From the NCBI RefSeq assembly GCF_002574545.1, contig NZ_NUGT01000080.1, positions 1 to 49,256 on the forward strand: a stretch of DNA of 49,256 nucleotides, read 5' to 3'. Below the pieces are notes generated by a model. It searched no databases, was not told the origin of the DNA, and saw only the letters and a program-made list of their open reading frames with translations. Shown piece after piece: positions 33,419 through 44,699 of this stretch; within the stretch, counting starts at the first letter, position 1, and every line of letters starts with the position of its first letter. The translations under genes were made by a program, and so were the position numbers. The stretch comes from Bacillus sp. AFS055030 (GTDB lineage: Bacteria > Bacillota > Bacilli > Bacillales > Bacillaceae_G).

Positions 33419-35206
33419 TTATGCTCCATCATTAATGAAGCTATATTGCGCCATGTATAGCTTATAATAATGTCCTTTTAATGCCAATAACTCTTCATGT
33501 GTACCGCTTTCCTCAACATTTCCGTTTCCGATTACCATAATTTTGTCACAGTCACGAATTGTTGATAATCGATGGGCAATAACAAAAGAAGTACGACCTT
33601 CTAATAGCTTTTCGATCCCATTTTGAACAAGCTTCTCTGTATGTGTATCGATATTTGAAGTTGCTTCGTCTAATATCAAAATTCTTGGATCAGCTAGTAG
33701 AGCACGAGCAAAAGAGATTAATTGTCTTTGACCTAATGAAAGTCTTGAGCCCCTCTCGTTTACATTCGTATCATAGCCATTCTCCATTTTAATAATAAAG
33801 TCATGTGCGTGGACTGCTTTGGCTGCAGCTATTACTTCTTCATCTGTAGCATTTAATTTACCGTATCGAATATTTTCCATAATTGATGTTGAGAATAGGA
33901 ATGTATCTTGCAGCATAATTCCCATTTGACTTCTAAAAGATTCTAAGTCTACTTTTTTAATATCATTTCCATCTACTAAAACTTCACCTTTTAAAGGATC
34001 GTAGAAACGACTTAACAGTGAAACAATCGTTGTTTTCCCTGCTCCGGTTGCACCTACTAATGCAATTTTTTCACCAGGATTAATTGTGAAATTTACATTG
34101 TTTAGGACTGTAGAGTTTTCATCATAACCAAAAGTGACATTTCTAAATTGAACTTCACCATTAATTCGTCCAATTGGAGGTGCATCTTCTTCACTAATAA
34201 TTTCTGGATCAATATCCATAATGTCAAAAATACGATCAGCTGCCGAGAAGTTTGATATTAATGTATTATAAAAGTTTGATAAGTTCATAATTGGACGCCA
34301 GAACATGCCAATATACATTGAAAATGCGATTAGCGTTCCAACTTCAATTTCTTGACTAGTTACAAGCTTATATCCAACATAAAATACAATTACTGTACCA
34401 ACACCCCATGATAGCTCAACTAGTGGCCAGAAAAAGTCATTCATTTTTACCGCTCTCATGAATGATCCCATTAATTGAGAAACTTTTTCTTTGAAGTCCT
34501 TTTCTTTATCTTTTTCTTTCGCAAAGGATTGAACTACTTTTATTCCTGAAAAATCTTCATGTATAAACGCAATTAAATTTGAGCGTTTCTTTCTGTAATC
34601 ATCCCATCTTTTACGTGCGCGTGTTTCAATATAAAACATAGCAACTGCTAAAAATGGAAGAATTGATACTGATGCGATTGCAAGTTTAACATTTAAAAAA
34701 AACATTACGACTGTAACACAAACTAAGCTTAGTAATTCCGGAATTAATGTTTGAATACTTTGGTTGAATAAATTTTGGAGAGCACTAATATCCCCCATTA
34801 CACGAGCCAAAATTTTTCCTACTGGACGATTATCAAAAAACGTAAATGAGAGTTTTTGAATATGAGTGTAAAGCTCGTGACGAATATTGACTAAAATATT
34901 ATTCGTCACCGAGCTAATCATCGTCCAGCGTATTTTTGAAGCAATCATTGCTAAGAAATTTAGTGCTAATAATACAACTCCGATCATTATTAGCCCTTTT
35001 ACATCGTGATTTTTAATATTTGTATCAATCGCTACTTTTAATAAATATGGGTTTAATATTCCAATTACCATTACAAATAACATTAAACAAATAACGGTAA
35101 ATGTTTTTAATTTATAAGGTTTTAAATAAGTCCCGAGCCTAAGAATAAGCTCGGTTTTACTCCGATTTAGTTGGTCTTCATCACGATTTATCGTATTTTG
35201 TGCCAT
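33419..35206 (-). CDS. ABC exporter half-transporter, subunit B (BmrD/YheH-like)
   Basis: A 595-aa type IV ABC half-transporter: six membrane helices in residues 35-320, then a nucleotide-binding domain with Walker A GATGAGKTT, signature LSLGQ, and Walker B ILILDEATSNID. The signature departs from LSGGQ, and the conserved Glu is present. It forms a heterodimer with the protein of the preceding gene, whose stop overlaps its ATG by one base (TAATG). The pair most resembles B. subtilis BmrC/BmrD, a multidrug exporter. Drug range unknown. Confidence 0.88.
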   Translation of the reverse strand: MAQNTINRDEDQLNRSKTELILRLGTYLKPYKLKTFTVICLMLFVMVIGILNPYLLKVAIDTNIKNHDVKGLIMIGVVLLALNFLAMIASKIRWTMISSVTNNILVNIRHELYTHIQKLSFTFFDNRPVGKILARVMGDISALQNLFNQSIQTLIPELLSLVCVTVVMFFLNVKLAIASVSILPFLAVAMFYIETRARKRWDDYRKKRSNLIAFIHEDFSGIKVVQSFAKEKDKEKDFKEKVSQLMGSFMRAVKMNDFFWPLVELSWGVGTVIVFYVGYKLVTSQEIEVGTLIAFSMYIGMFWRPIMNLSNFYNTLISNFSAADRIFDIMDIDPEIISEEDAPPIGRINGEVQFRNVTFGYDENSTVLNNVNFTINPGEKIALVGATGAGKTTIVSLLSRFYDPLKGEVLVDGNDIKKVDLESFRSQMGIMLQDTFLFSTSIMENIRYGKLNATDEEVIAAAKAVHAHDFIIKMENGYDTNVNERGSRLSLGQRQLISFARALLADPRILILDEATSNIDTHTEKLVQNGIEKLLEGRTSFVIAHRLSTIRDCDKIMVIGNGNVEESGTHEELLALKGHYYKLYMAQYSFINDGA

Positions 35207-36942
35207 TATAACACCCCGCTTTCTACTGTTTCAAAATCTTTGAATTGTTCTTCGTAGACTTCAAAGTATCTTCCTTTTTTATCAAGTAATTGTTTATGAT
35301 TTCCTTTTTCTACTATTTCTCCATTTTCAACAAATAAGATGACATCGGCATTTTTTACAGCTGAAATACGGTGTGCAATGATAAATGTTGTACTATGTGA
35401 GAAACGTTTATTTAAATTGTGTAATAATTCATACTCCGTTTCCATATCAAGAGCAGAAGTTGCATCATCTAAAATTAAGATTGGAGCATTTCTTAATAAT
35501 GCGCGAGCAATTGAAATACGCTGTTTTTGACCACCAGATAAACCAATTCCTCGTTCACCAATTTCCGTATTGAAGCCTTCTTCTAGATCTTCAATAAAGT
35601 CTAGACAGCAAGCAATACGGCAAGCTTCACGGATTTCCTCCATTGTAGCTTCTGGGTTTCCTAGTTTAATATTGTTTTCAATTGTATCTGAGAAAAGGAA
35701 TGTATCTTGAGAAACTAGAGACATATTTTGACGTAATGATGTCAGATTAAAATCTTTCACATTTACGCCATCTACTAGAACTTCACCTTCAGCTACATCG
35801 TAAGAGCGACCAATTAGATGGAGAATTGAAGATTTCCCAGCACCTGTCGTTCCCATAATAGCTACTTTGCTTCCGCTTGGAATATATAGATTAATATCTT
35901 TTAAGACCATTTCATCATTGTATTTAAAACTTACATTTTTATATTCCACTGAACCGTCAACAAGATTAGGTGTATATGCACCTTCCTTGTTTTCAATTTC
36001 TGTTTTACGATCTAAAATTTCAAAAATCTTCTTCGCAGAAGCTTGGTTTTTGGAAAGTACATCTGTTAACCAACCTAACATTCTCATCGGCCAAATTAAA
36101 TTCCAAATATATCCACTAAATGCAACTAGTTCACCTAGAGTCATACTATTTTGTAAAACGAAATATCCACCGATAATGATCATTGCTACAAGCGCAATAT
36201 TTGTTAAGAATTCTATACTAGGAAAATATTTACGCATTGTTTTAGCTTGAGCCATATTTAAATCATAATATCCACGATTCATTTTCAAAAATTTCAAAGT
36301 CTCGTGCTTTTCTCTAGCAAATGCTTTAACTAATCTTACACCCGCAATATTTTGTTGCGCTGTTGTATTAATTTCAGCTGTATGGTCACTAATTTTTCCG
36401 TAACCTTTATTAAGCAAGCGATTTAAACGTGTACCCATATAGCCAATTGGGATCATAATTGCTAAACAGATTAGTGCCAACTGCCAATTAATCAAAAATA
36501 AGATCACTGTACTAGCAGTAAAATAAATAATATTTTCAATAAATAATCTTAGTCCAAACGCAATTGTTTGCCATATATTTTCCACATCTTCATTTATTCT
36601 CGAAAGTAATTCTCCCGTATTCATCGAGTCAAAATACTTAAACTCAAAACTTTGAATATGCTTGAACATATCATTTTTTATATCTTCATGTACTTTTGAA
36701 CTGACTAAGTCATATAAATATTCTTTTACATAACCAAAAATTGATTTAATAATTGTAACACCTATAATACCGCCAATAACCGGAACTACGATTGATGCTT
36801 TTCCTTTCGTAATCCCCTCATCGATTAGAATCATTTGTAAATAAGGAATGAAATGATCCACGCCAATTACTAAAATCATTGAAATTGAACCAATAATAAA
36901 TGAAAGCTTATGCCTAAAGACATATTTTAAAATTCGAGACAA
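35206..36942 (-). CDS. ABC exporter half-transporter, subunit A (BmrC/YheI-like)
   Basis: A 578-aa half-transporter with six N-terminal helices and a nucleotide-binding domain: Walker A GTTGAGKSS, signature LSGGQ, Walker B ILILDDATSALD. The second acidic residue after Walker B is Asp instead of the usual catalytic Glu, so this subunit forms the degenerate ATP site typical of heterodimeric exporters. GGGAGGTATAA precedes the start. It lies downstream of a leader peptide and two attenuator hairpins, suggesting antibiotic-triggered expression. Confidence 0.9.
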   Translation of the reverse strand: MSRILKYVFRHKLSFIIGSISMILVIGVDHFIPYLQMILIDEGITKGKASIVVPVIGGIIGVTIIKSIFGYVKEYLYDLVSSKVHEDIKNDMFKHIQSFEFKYFDSMNTGELLSRINEDVENIWQTIAFGLRLFIENIIYFTASTVILFLINWQLALICLAIMIPIGYMGTRLNRLLNKGYGKISDHTAEINTTAQQNIAGVRLVKAFAREKHETLKFLKMNRGYYDLNMAQAKTMRKYFPSIEFLTNIALVAMIIIGGYFVLQNSMTLGELVAFSGYIWNLIWPMRMLGWLTDVLSKNQASAKKIFEILDRKTEIENKEGAYTPNLVDGSVEYKNVSFKYNDEMVLKDINLYIPSGSKVAIMGTTGAGKSSILHLIGRSYDVAEGEVLVDGVNVKDFNLTSLRQNMSLVSQDTFLFSDTIENNIKLGNPEATMEEIREACRIACCLDFIEDLEEGFNTEIGERGIGLSGGQKQRISIARALLRNAPILILDDATSALDMETEYELLHNLNKRFSHSTTFIIAHRISAVKNADVILFVENGEIVEKGNHKQLLDKKGRYFEVYEEQFKDFETVESGVL

Positions 36943-37003
36943 AATTATACCTCCCTGTTATCAATTAACCTAACTCTACGCAACCCTCCACTTTTTTTGA
37001 CAA

Positions 37004-37042
37004 TAAAAAGACCATGGGATTATTTTCCATATCCCATGGCCA
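37004..37042 (-). terminator. Attenuator hairpin 2, ABC exporter leader
   Basis: GGCCATGGGATAT pairs with ATAATCCCATGGTC, followed by TTTTTATTG on the minus strand. It shares the CCATGGG core with attenuator 1, so alternative pairings between them are possible. Confidence 0.8.
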
Positions 37043-37095
37043 TAAAGAAACGTTTCGACCTATAACAAACAAGAGTGTATTGTTTATTATTGGCA

Positions 37096-37129
37096 CAAAA
37101 AAGCCATGGGGAATATAAACCCATGGCTA
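37096..37129 (-). terminator. Attenuator hairpin 1, ABC exporter leader
   Basis: AGCCATGGG pairs with CCCATGGCT followed by TTTTTT on the minus strand, about 25 bases after the leader peptide stop. Confidence 0.85.
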
Positions 37130-37152
37130 GATCGTCATTTGAAATCTAAGTT

Positions 37153-37242
37153 TCAACGTGGTCCGTCCTGCGTAGAGATAGGGTTCATAATCATTATGAA
37201 ATTATGTGGTGCTTTTTTGTTTAATTTTCTTACAATCATCAT
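37153..37242 (-). CDS. Leader peptide of the ABC exporter operon, 29 aa
   Basis: The frame begins MMIVRKLNKKAPHNFIMIMN and ends NPISTQDGPR. It has an excellent ribosome site (AGAAGGAGGT, eight to nine bases before the ATG) and a good promoter upstream, and is followed by two terminator hairpins before the exporter genes. This is the layout of ribosome-mediated attenuation as described for the bmrB leader of B. subtilis bmrCD: an antibiotic-stalled ribosome changes folding and lets RNA polymerase pass. The peptide itself I recognise only by context. Confidence 0.82.
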   Translation of the reverse strand: MMIVRKLNKKAPHNFIMIMNPISTQDGPR

Positions 37243-37274
37243 GTTAACCTACCTCCTTCTTATTTGATATTCTT

Positions 37275-37304
37275 ATCATATACGAGTGTACTTTAAAATG
37301 TCAA
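37275..37304 (-). promoter_or_regulatory. Promoter of the ABC exporter operon
   Basis: TTGACA, 18-base spacer, TATGAT on the minus strand, about 30 bases before the leader peptide start. Confidence 0.7.
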
Positions 37305-37323
37305 ACTATTTTTATTAATTTAA

Positions 37324-38952
<1,629 letters not shown>

Positions 38953-39423
38953 TTAAACTTCCTCCTAGATTTTTGTAAAAATTAATATCTTTAATCTTTA
39001 CTACTTAAACAAGTTACTCAGTTGATTTTTTCTAGATACATTAATACGGTACGTGAAATTAGACTGTGTTCAAACCTTCTCTAAAAATGTGCAACCGTGT
39101 GCATTTTTTCGTTCTATAAATCGTTCTATAAATCGTTCTATAAATTGTTCTATTTATAGAAAATGTTTATACGAAGTTCTATTTAACCGCTTACATTTTC
39201 TATTTTAACAAGTTTAATCATTTATGCAAACATTTTCATTTTTCTTCATAAATAGTAACAACGTTTATATGTATAGTAAACCTGATCAGTAGATTGATAT
39301 ATCCATTTTTTCAGTTATACAATTAAACTATTTTTTTCCTAATTTAGAATTTTTATTAGATAAGACAAGCTATCCCATCATACTATATAAAGCTATGTAC
39401 TTTTTAATATTGTTGGGGGGAAG
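38953..39423. other. Divergent intergenic region between malL and the L,D-transpeptidase
   Basis: No gene seen. It contains four tandem 12-bp units (39109-39156). TACTATATAAAG near 39380 may contain a promoter -10 for the plus-strand gene. Confidence 0.4.
39109..39156. repeat. Tandem 12-bp repeat, about four units
   Basis: TCGTTCTATAAA occurs three times exactly, followed by TTGTTCTATTTA. Confidence 0.9.
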
Positions 39424-40323
39424 ATGTTGTTTAAGCGCTGTTTTAACTTTTTATTAGTACTTCTTTTATTTTTGAGCACTACTTTTGTTCAATCTTACGC
39501 TGCAGATGCAAAGCCTGTTTCACAATTTATCATTATTAATAAAACGATTAATAGATTAGCTTTTTATGAGAATGGTAAATTGGTAAGAGAGTTTAAAGTT
39601 GCGACAGGAAGAAGTGAAGATTTAACTCCTGAAGGTAAATTTAAGATTGTTAATAAAATTGTAAATCGTCCTTACTATAAGGATCATATTCCTGGTGGTG
39701 ACCCAAAGAACCCACTTGGTAATCGATGGTTAGGTTTAAACGCTAGAGGTACTTGGGGTACAACCTATGCAATCCATGGAAATAATAACCCTAGTTCAAT
39801 CGGAACTTATGCTAGTAGCGGCTGTGTAAGAATGTATGATGAGGAAGTAGAGTGGTTATTTGATCGTGTTAACAAAAATACCACTGTTTTAATCACCTCA
39901 TCAACTAAATCATTTCAAGATATAGCCATTGCAAATCATTTATTTGATGATGAATCTGATAGTGTTGTTGTAACAAAACCAACAGATATTCCAACTAGCT
40001 TAAAATTAGGTAGTGTCGGTTCAGAAGTTGAATGGCTACAGGACACTTTAACAAAATTAGGATACTCTACAAATGGTGTTGATGGTTATTTTGCTAAAGG
40101 AACTGATCAAGCTGTAAGAGCTTTTCAACTAGTTAATGGATTAGAAGTTGATGGAGTCGTTGGGGCAGGTACAAAAAAATTATTAATCGAAAAACTCCGT
40201 GATAAAAAACGGGAATTGGTGTCAGCCTATTTTTATACTTTTACATTAAAGAAAAATATAAAGATAAATGGTGCGGTTCGTACTGATAGTCATTTAAATG
40301 GGGTACAAAAACTAAATTACTAA
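39424..40323 (+). CDS. Secreted L,D-transpeptidase with peptidoglycan-binding domain
   Basis: A 299-aa exported protein that forms 3-3 peptidoglycan cross-links or related bonds. Signal peptide 1-27 (ends SYAADA), YkuD catalytic domain about 33-155 with H118 (AIHGNN) and C134 in SSGCVRM, then a PG_binding_1 domain at about 190-253 (LKLGSVGSEVEWLQDTLTKL). The C-terminal 45 residues are basic and unassigned. GGGGGGAAG is very close to the ATG, so the TTG one codon on may be used. It ends in a bidirectional terminator. Confidence 0.92.
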   Translation: MLFKRCFNFLLVLLLFLSTTFVQSYAADAKPVSQFIIINKTINRLAFYENGKLVREFKVATGRSEDLTPEGKFKIVNKIVNRPYYKDHIPGGDPKNPLGNRWLGLNARGTWGTTYAIHGNNNPSSIGTYASSGCVRMYDEEVEWLFDRVNKNTTVLITSSTKSFQDIAIANHLFDDESDSVVVTKPTDIPTSLKLGSVGSEVEWLQDTLTKLGYSTNGVDGYFAKGTDQAVRAFQLVNGLEVDGVVGAGTKKLLIEKLRDKKRELVSAYFYTFTLKKNIKINGAVRTDSHLNGVQKLNY

Positions 40324-40355
40324 AAAAGCTGTTGAACCCATCAACAGCTTTTTTC
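40322..40355. terminator. Bidirectional terminator
   Basis: AAAAAAGCTGTTGA and TCAACAGCTTTTTT, between the convergent transpeptidase and M42 peptidase genes. Confidence 0.92.
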
Positions 40356-40361
40356 TCTTTA

Positions 40362-41399
40362 TTATTTCGTTAAATATAAGTACAACAGTTTCATCGTATT
40401 TTCCATCGCGCTATAATGCGTTCTTTCCATACCATGAGAAGCATGAACTCCTGGCCCAATTAACGCTCCGCGAATATCTTGCCCCCCGCGTAAAGCAGCA
40501 ACTGTATCAGAACCATACATCGGATAAATATCTACCGCATAACTAAGCTCATTTTCCTTCGCTAAGTTTACTAAATCAGTTGTCATATTATAATCATATG
40601 GTCCACCAGAGTCTTTTGCACAAATCGAGACATCATATTCAGTACAGCTTAAATCATCTCCGATACAACCCATGTCAACTGAAATTAATTCAGTAATATC
40701 AGATGGGATATAAGAAGAACCATGTCCAACTTCTTCATACGTTGAAATAAATAATTTTGTTGTATATGTAGGAACTATTTTTTCCCTTTTAAATAATTCA
40801 AGTAAACCAATTAAACAGGCTACACTTGCTTTATCATCAATAAATCTTGATTTTATAAATCCGCTTTCTGTAATTGTCGTTTTCGGATCGAAGAAGATAA
40901 AGTCTCCTGGGCTAATGCCAAGATTTAATACATCCTCTTTTGACTTAACGCATTCATCAATACGAACTTCCATATTTTCTGGGTCACGTTTTTTTGTTTT
41001 ACTATCTTCGAATACGTGAATTGAAGGACTTGTAGATAAAAATGTACCCGTATAAATTTTTCCTTCACGCGTTCTAATTTGACAATATTCACTATCAAGC
41101 GTTGGTACGATTGGTCCACCAATAATTGTAAATTTTAGGGTACCTTTACTTGTAATTGATCGAACCATTGCCCCTAATGTATCGACATGTGCTGATAATC
41201 CAATAACTTGCTCATTGCTTTTACCAGGAATTGTAATCACGCCACAACCTTTATTAGTCGTTTCAAAATCATATCCTAAACTATTTGTCCAAGACTGAAT
41301 TAATTCCATAATTTCAAAGCAAAAACCACTTGGGCTATTAAATTCTAGTAATTGTTTTGCTGTTTGTAGCACATATTCTTTATCAATTTTAATATTCAT
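40362..41399 (-). CDS. M42 family aminopeptidase
   Basis: A 345-aa dinuclear-metal aminopeptidase (family M42, FrvX/glutamyl aminopeptidase group) that trims N-terminal residues from peptides in the cytosol. Metal ligands and catalytic residues occur in order: SAHVDTLGAMV, FIDDKASVACL, STYEEVGHGS, ISVDMGC and the final GVHASHGMERTH. The length is typical. GAAGGGGAAAA precedes the start. It is a single gene. Confidence 0.92.
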   Translation of the reverse strand: MNIKIDKEYVLQTAKQLLEFNSPSGFCFEIMELIQSWTNSLGYDFETTNKGCGVITIPGKSNEQVIGLSAHVDTLGAMVRSITSKGTLKFTIIGGPIVPTLDSEYCQIRTREGKIYTGTFLSTSPSIHVFEDSKTKKRDPENMEVRIDECVKSKEDVLNLGISPGDFIFFDPKTTITESGFIKSRFIDDKASVACLIGLLELFKREKIVPTYTTKLFISTYEEVGHGSSYIPSDITELISVDMGCIGDDLSCTEYDVSICAKDSGGPYDYNMTTDLVNLAKENELSYAVDIYPMYGSDTVAALRGGQDIRGALIGPGVHASHGMERTHYSAMENTMKLLYLYLTK

Positions 41400-41570
41400 A
41401 GATTTTCCCCTTCAATTTTGAAATTTTCATGCAATTCTCAACGTATTTATCATACATTTATTTATGTTTGTTATCAATCATTCATCATTCTGCCTTAACA
41501 TGATTAGTGTATTGCAATTCGATTATTCTCATATAAATGATAGAGATCGTATAGTAAATGAGGTGAATAT

Positions 41571-42128
41571 GTGTATTTTTTCAAACCGATTACTGAAAAG
41601 GTCAGATTGTTTCAACTAAAATTTACTAATCAAAATAAAACTAAGAAATTTATTTTAGTTTCTATTTTTGCTTGCATTTCTGCACTGTTTCAAGCTGCAG
41701 GTGGCCTATTACCAGCTATCGGATTATTGTTAAGTCCGCTCGCAACCGCACCAATTTTATTATGTTCCATGTTTTCTATTTCAAATGGAATAAAGTCTTA
41801 TATTCTAACAATCATGTTGTTATTCACCTTGCAGCCAACTGAACTAATTGTCTTTCCTTTTACAACAGGACTATTAGGACTTGGAATAGGCCTTGCTTTT
41901 CACTTCTTTAAAAAGAGATTATCGATCATTGCAGTTGGAGCTATGGCTTTATCGCTAGGTATTTCGAGCCTATTATTTCTATTCAACTTTCCAGTCTTAG
42001 GGCCGGGAATTTCTGATTCTTTTTCAATCTATACAGTTCTCATTATTTTAGTATTTTCATTTCTTTATTGCTGGTTATGGGTTGAAACCTCTTTAATGAT
42101 TATTAAAAGATTGGCTCTTTCGAATTAA
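41571..42128 (+). CDS. Multi-spanning membrane protein, unknown
   Basis: A 185-aa protein with about five membrane segments (GLLPAIGLLLSPLATAPILL is the second). The N terminus is basic and soluble. The arrangement recalls small ECF-transporter substrate-binding subunits, but I see no defining motif. The start is GTG with GAGGTGA a few bases upstream. A terminator follows at 42192-42227. Confidence 0.65.
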   Translation: MYFFKPITEKVRLFQLKFTNQNKTKKFILVSIFACISALFQAAGGLLPAIGLLLSPLATAPILLCSMFSISNGIKSYILTIMLLFTLQPTELIVFPFTTGLLGLGIGLAFHFFKKRLSIIAVGAMALSLGISSLLFLFNFPVLGPGISDSFSIYTVLIILVFSFLYCWLWVETSLMIIKRLALSN

Positions 42129-42191
42129 CGAACATTCTTATAAAATAACTGACACTTAGTTCAAACTAGTTACATAAGGAAACGTTTAATA

Positions 42192-42227
42192 TCCCTTCAG
42201 ATTTAGCTGAAGGGATTCATTTTTTTG
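42192..42227 (+). terminator. Terminator after the membrane protein gene
   Basis: ATCCCTTCAG-ATTTAG-CTGAAGGGAT, then TTTTTTT. Confidence 0.88.
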
Positions 42228-42267
42228 CTTTAACTTCCTGTTATTCCCTGCACAAATCAATTAACTC

Positions 42268-42738
42268 TTAATCTACGTACTCGATATCATTAGTTTGACA
42301 CCATACAATCGCTAAATCTTTATAACGTCTGTCACGATAACTATACCAATCCATTTCAAGATCAAATTCTATCACTGCATCCTTAAACCTTCTAAATGCG
42401 CCTTTTCCTTCAATCGTTATCAGTAAAATGTTTTGTATTTTCACATCATTAACAGTTAAACAAAAGTCTTTAACCATTTTATATTCATCAATTTCATATT
42501 TTGAAGGTAATTCTTTATAGTCCTCAAAGTTTTCCACTATTTCATTTGCGACCTCTAAATTTTCGATCTGCCAATCTTGTAAATCATCATCTATCAGATT
42601 TCCATCTTCTGCATCAATAAGGTCTTCTTCAGCAACAGAAAAAACTTCACCAGTACTAATTTTAATAAATGAACGATATCCATCCATTTGCATTTCCATT
42701 TCTTCAATTATATATCTTAACTTTGCTTTAATTGACAT
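42268..42738 (-). CDS. UPF0158 family protein
   Basis: A 156-aa acidic cytosolic protein. The N-terminal half has the strand pattern RSFIKISTGEVFSVAEEDL. The second contains LPSKYEIDEYKMVKDFC and KGAFRRFKDAV, ending WYSYRDRRYKDLAIVWC, all characteristic of UPF0158. Function unknown. AAGGTGATT precedes the ATG. It is a single gene. Confidence 0.88.
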   Translation of the reverse strand: MSIKAKLRYIIEEMEMQMDGYRSFIKISTGEVFSVAEEDLIDAEDGNLIDDDLQDWQIENLEVANEIVENFEDYKELPSKYEIDEYKMVKDFCLTVNDVKIQNILLITIEGKGAFRRFKDAVIEFDLEMDWYSYRDRRYKDLAIVWCQTNDIEYVD

Positions 42739-43024
42739 AATAAATCACCTTCTTATTTTTAATTTAAGACAAGTCAGTTTTGTTACACAGATAATTATAC
42801 TTGATAGTTTAGTAATGAAAGTAGTTTCCTTCTAAAAAAACTCAAACTCACTAAAAAAAATTGGAATGCCTTAATTCACCTCATAGTATTGGCATATTTA
42901 ATACAATTAGCTGTGCAAAGATTGGACCGTTGTCAAAATTTCACGATAGTACATATGTAAAAAAACAGTGAATATATTGTTGTTATGTTGTTTATTTTTT
43001 TAGATTAGGAGTGATTAAATAATT

Positions 43025-44221
43025 ATGAAGCAACCAAAACGTGTTCTTATTTCCGGAGCGAGCATCGCAGGGCCAGCCCTTGCATATTGGCTTAATCACT
43101 ATGGTTTTGAAGTGACTGTAGTAGAAAGAGCACCCGCATTACGCCTTGGGGGATACTCTGTTGATATTCGTGGCGCTGCAATTTCCGTGCTTGAAAAAAT
43201 GGGTATTCTCGATCAAGTTCGTTCATTAGATACACAAATGACTGGCGTTTACTTCGTGAATGATAAAGGTAAAGTGAAAGGTAAAATCAGCGAAGCAAGT
43301 ATAGGTAATCAGCACGGAATGGATATTGAAATTATGCGTGAGGATCTTAGTACCATTTTGTTCGATTTGACCAAGGATAAAGTTACATATATTTGGGGAG
43401 ATTCAATTACCTCTCTAGATGAATCAATGACAGGGGTAGAAGTTCACTTTATTAATTCGAAACCAGATACATTTGATTTAATTATAGGGGCTGATGGAAT
43501 CCATTCCAACGTACGTACGTTGAAATTTGGTGACGAAGATCAGTTTAAACGTACTCTTGGTTGTCATATCTCCATTTTCGAATTCGAAAATTATCTTAAT
43601 CTAGATCACTCTCAAATGCTTTATACCGTTCCGGGCAAAACTGTTGGAATGTATAGTGCAAATGATAAATCGGAAGCAAAAGGCATGTTTGTGTTCCAAT
43701 CCGAGCCACTTCAGTATGATCGCTATAATACGGAAGAACAAAAAAATCTGATTAAAAATGCTTTTGAAGAACTTAAGGGCTGGGAAACACCGAACTTGCT
43801 CAAAAAATTGATTCATGCTTCAGATTTTTACTTTGATGAAGTATGTCAAATACACATGCCAACATGGTCAGATGGCCGAATTGCTTTAGTTGGTGATGCT
43901 GCTTATTGTCCCTCTCCCCTTTCAGGTCAAGGTACTAGCCTTGCGCTTGTCGGAGCATATGTACTTGCAGGAGAGCTGAAAGCTGCTAATGGTGATTACA
44001 ACAGGTCATTCAAATGCTATGAAAAAGAGATGCGAAATTTTGTTGAAAAAAATCAAAAAATAGGGCTTTTATCAGCTGGAGGATTGGTTGAAAAATCAAA
44101 CTTTAAAATTTTATTACGCAATACGATGTTACGTTTTCCCATCTTAATGAATGCAATGTTTAAAATGATTACGAGAATGATCGTTAAAGCTGCCAAAGAG
44201 ATTGAACTGAAAGAATATTAA
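43025..44221 (+). CDS. FAD-dependent monooxygenase, TetX/PHBH-like
   Basis: A 398-aa class A flavoprotein monooxygenase. Conserved parts: GxGxxG-type VLISGASIAGPALAYWLNHY at 8-27, the DG motif IIGADGIHSNVR near 155, and the GD motif RIALVGDAAYCPSPLSGQGT near 290-310. The C-terminal end is helical. Such enzymes hydroxylate aromatic or polyketide compounds, including tetracyclines in TetX. The substrate here cannot be inferred, so no resistance claim is made. It is a single gene starting after TAGGAGTG. Confidence 0.88.
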   Translation: MKQPKRVLISGASIAGPALAYWLNHYGFEVTVVERAPALRLGGYSVDIRGAAISVLEKMGILDQVRSLDTQMTGVYFVNDKGKVKGKISEASIGNQHGMDIEIMREDLSTILFDLTKDKVTYIWGDSITSLDESMTGVEVHFINSKPDTFDLIIGADGIHSNVRTLKFGDEDQFKRTLGCHISIFEFENYLNLDHSQMLYTVPGKTVGMYSANDKSEAKGMFVFQSEPLQYDRYNTEEQKNLIKNAFEELKGWETPNLLKKLIHASDFYFDEVCQIHMPTWSDGRIALVGDAAYCPSPLSGQGTSLALVGAYVLAGELKAANGDYNRSFKCYEKEMRNFVEKNQKIGLLSAGGLVEKSNFKILLRNTMLRFPILMNAMFKMITRMIVKAAKEIELKEY

Positions 44222-44250
44222 TCTATAACATTTTTTAGTTTACTAAATGA

Positions 44251-44281
44251 AACCGCGCTCAGTATAAATTCTGAGCGTTAA
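44251..44281 (+). terminator. Hairpin after the monooxygenase gene
   Basis: AACCGCGCTCAG with CTGAGCGTT. It lacks a long T-run, so it may be a weak terminator. Confidence 0.5.
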
Positions 44282-44573
44282 ATAATTAGCATACATAATG
44301 AATAGTGAGTTTTATTGTGAAAAAATTTATTCTTAATTTCAAATTTGTTAATTGTTTCTCATGTTCGAAATTGTTACCAGAATCAAAATCACAAGCCTCT
44401 ATTTTTCGTTTTTTTTAAACGTGAGAAAAAAATTTTTTTTAGCACATTCCCACTTGAAAACCTTGCTATTTCAACGTTTTTTCAACTGGGACATTTTACG
44501 TCCACAGGGTGGGTAAAGTCCCTGGAGAAATAGTGATTTGAACGTGTTATAGTGGGTTTAGGAGGTGTTTCTA

Positions 44574-44699
44574 ATGCAAATTTTAATCTGTAAAGAATGC
44601 GAAGAAACTATTGATTACGCGGAGTATAAAAAAGTAGTGAAAATTTATTCAACTTGCGAAAACTGCAAAAACGAAGCAGTAACTTCAACTGAAAAATAA
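44574..44699 (+). CDS. SR1P-like zinc-ribbon peptide, 41 aa
   Basis: The frame begins MQILICKECEETIDY and contains a second CxxC (STCENCKNEA), so two Cys pairs can hold one metal. Size, the opening ...IxCxxCxxxIxY and the second Cys pair fit the SR1P (GapA-binding peptide) family, encoded in B. subtilis by the dual-function RNA SR1. AGGAGGTG lies seven bases upstream. A strong terminator is about 150 bases beyond the stop, leaving a long 3' untranslated part as in SR1. The match is from memory. Confidence 0.65.
   Translation: MQILICKECEETIDYAEYKKVVKIYSTCENCKNEAVTSTEK

Noticed and set aside
43025-44221. Tetracycline resistance enzyme TetX
   Set aside because: Only superfamily motifs are shared; nothing in sequence or context fixes the substrate.
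44345-44533. 62-codon plus-strand frame before the SR1P-like gene
   Set aside because: No ribosome site and an unlikely composition; the region more likely holds the promoter of the small transcript.
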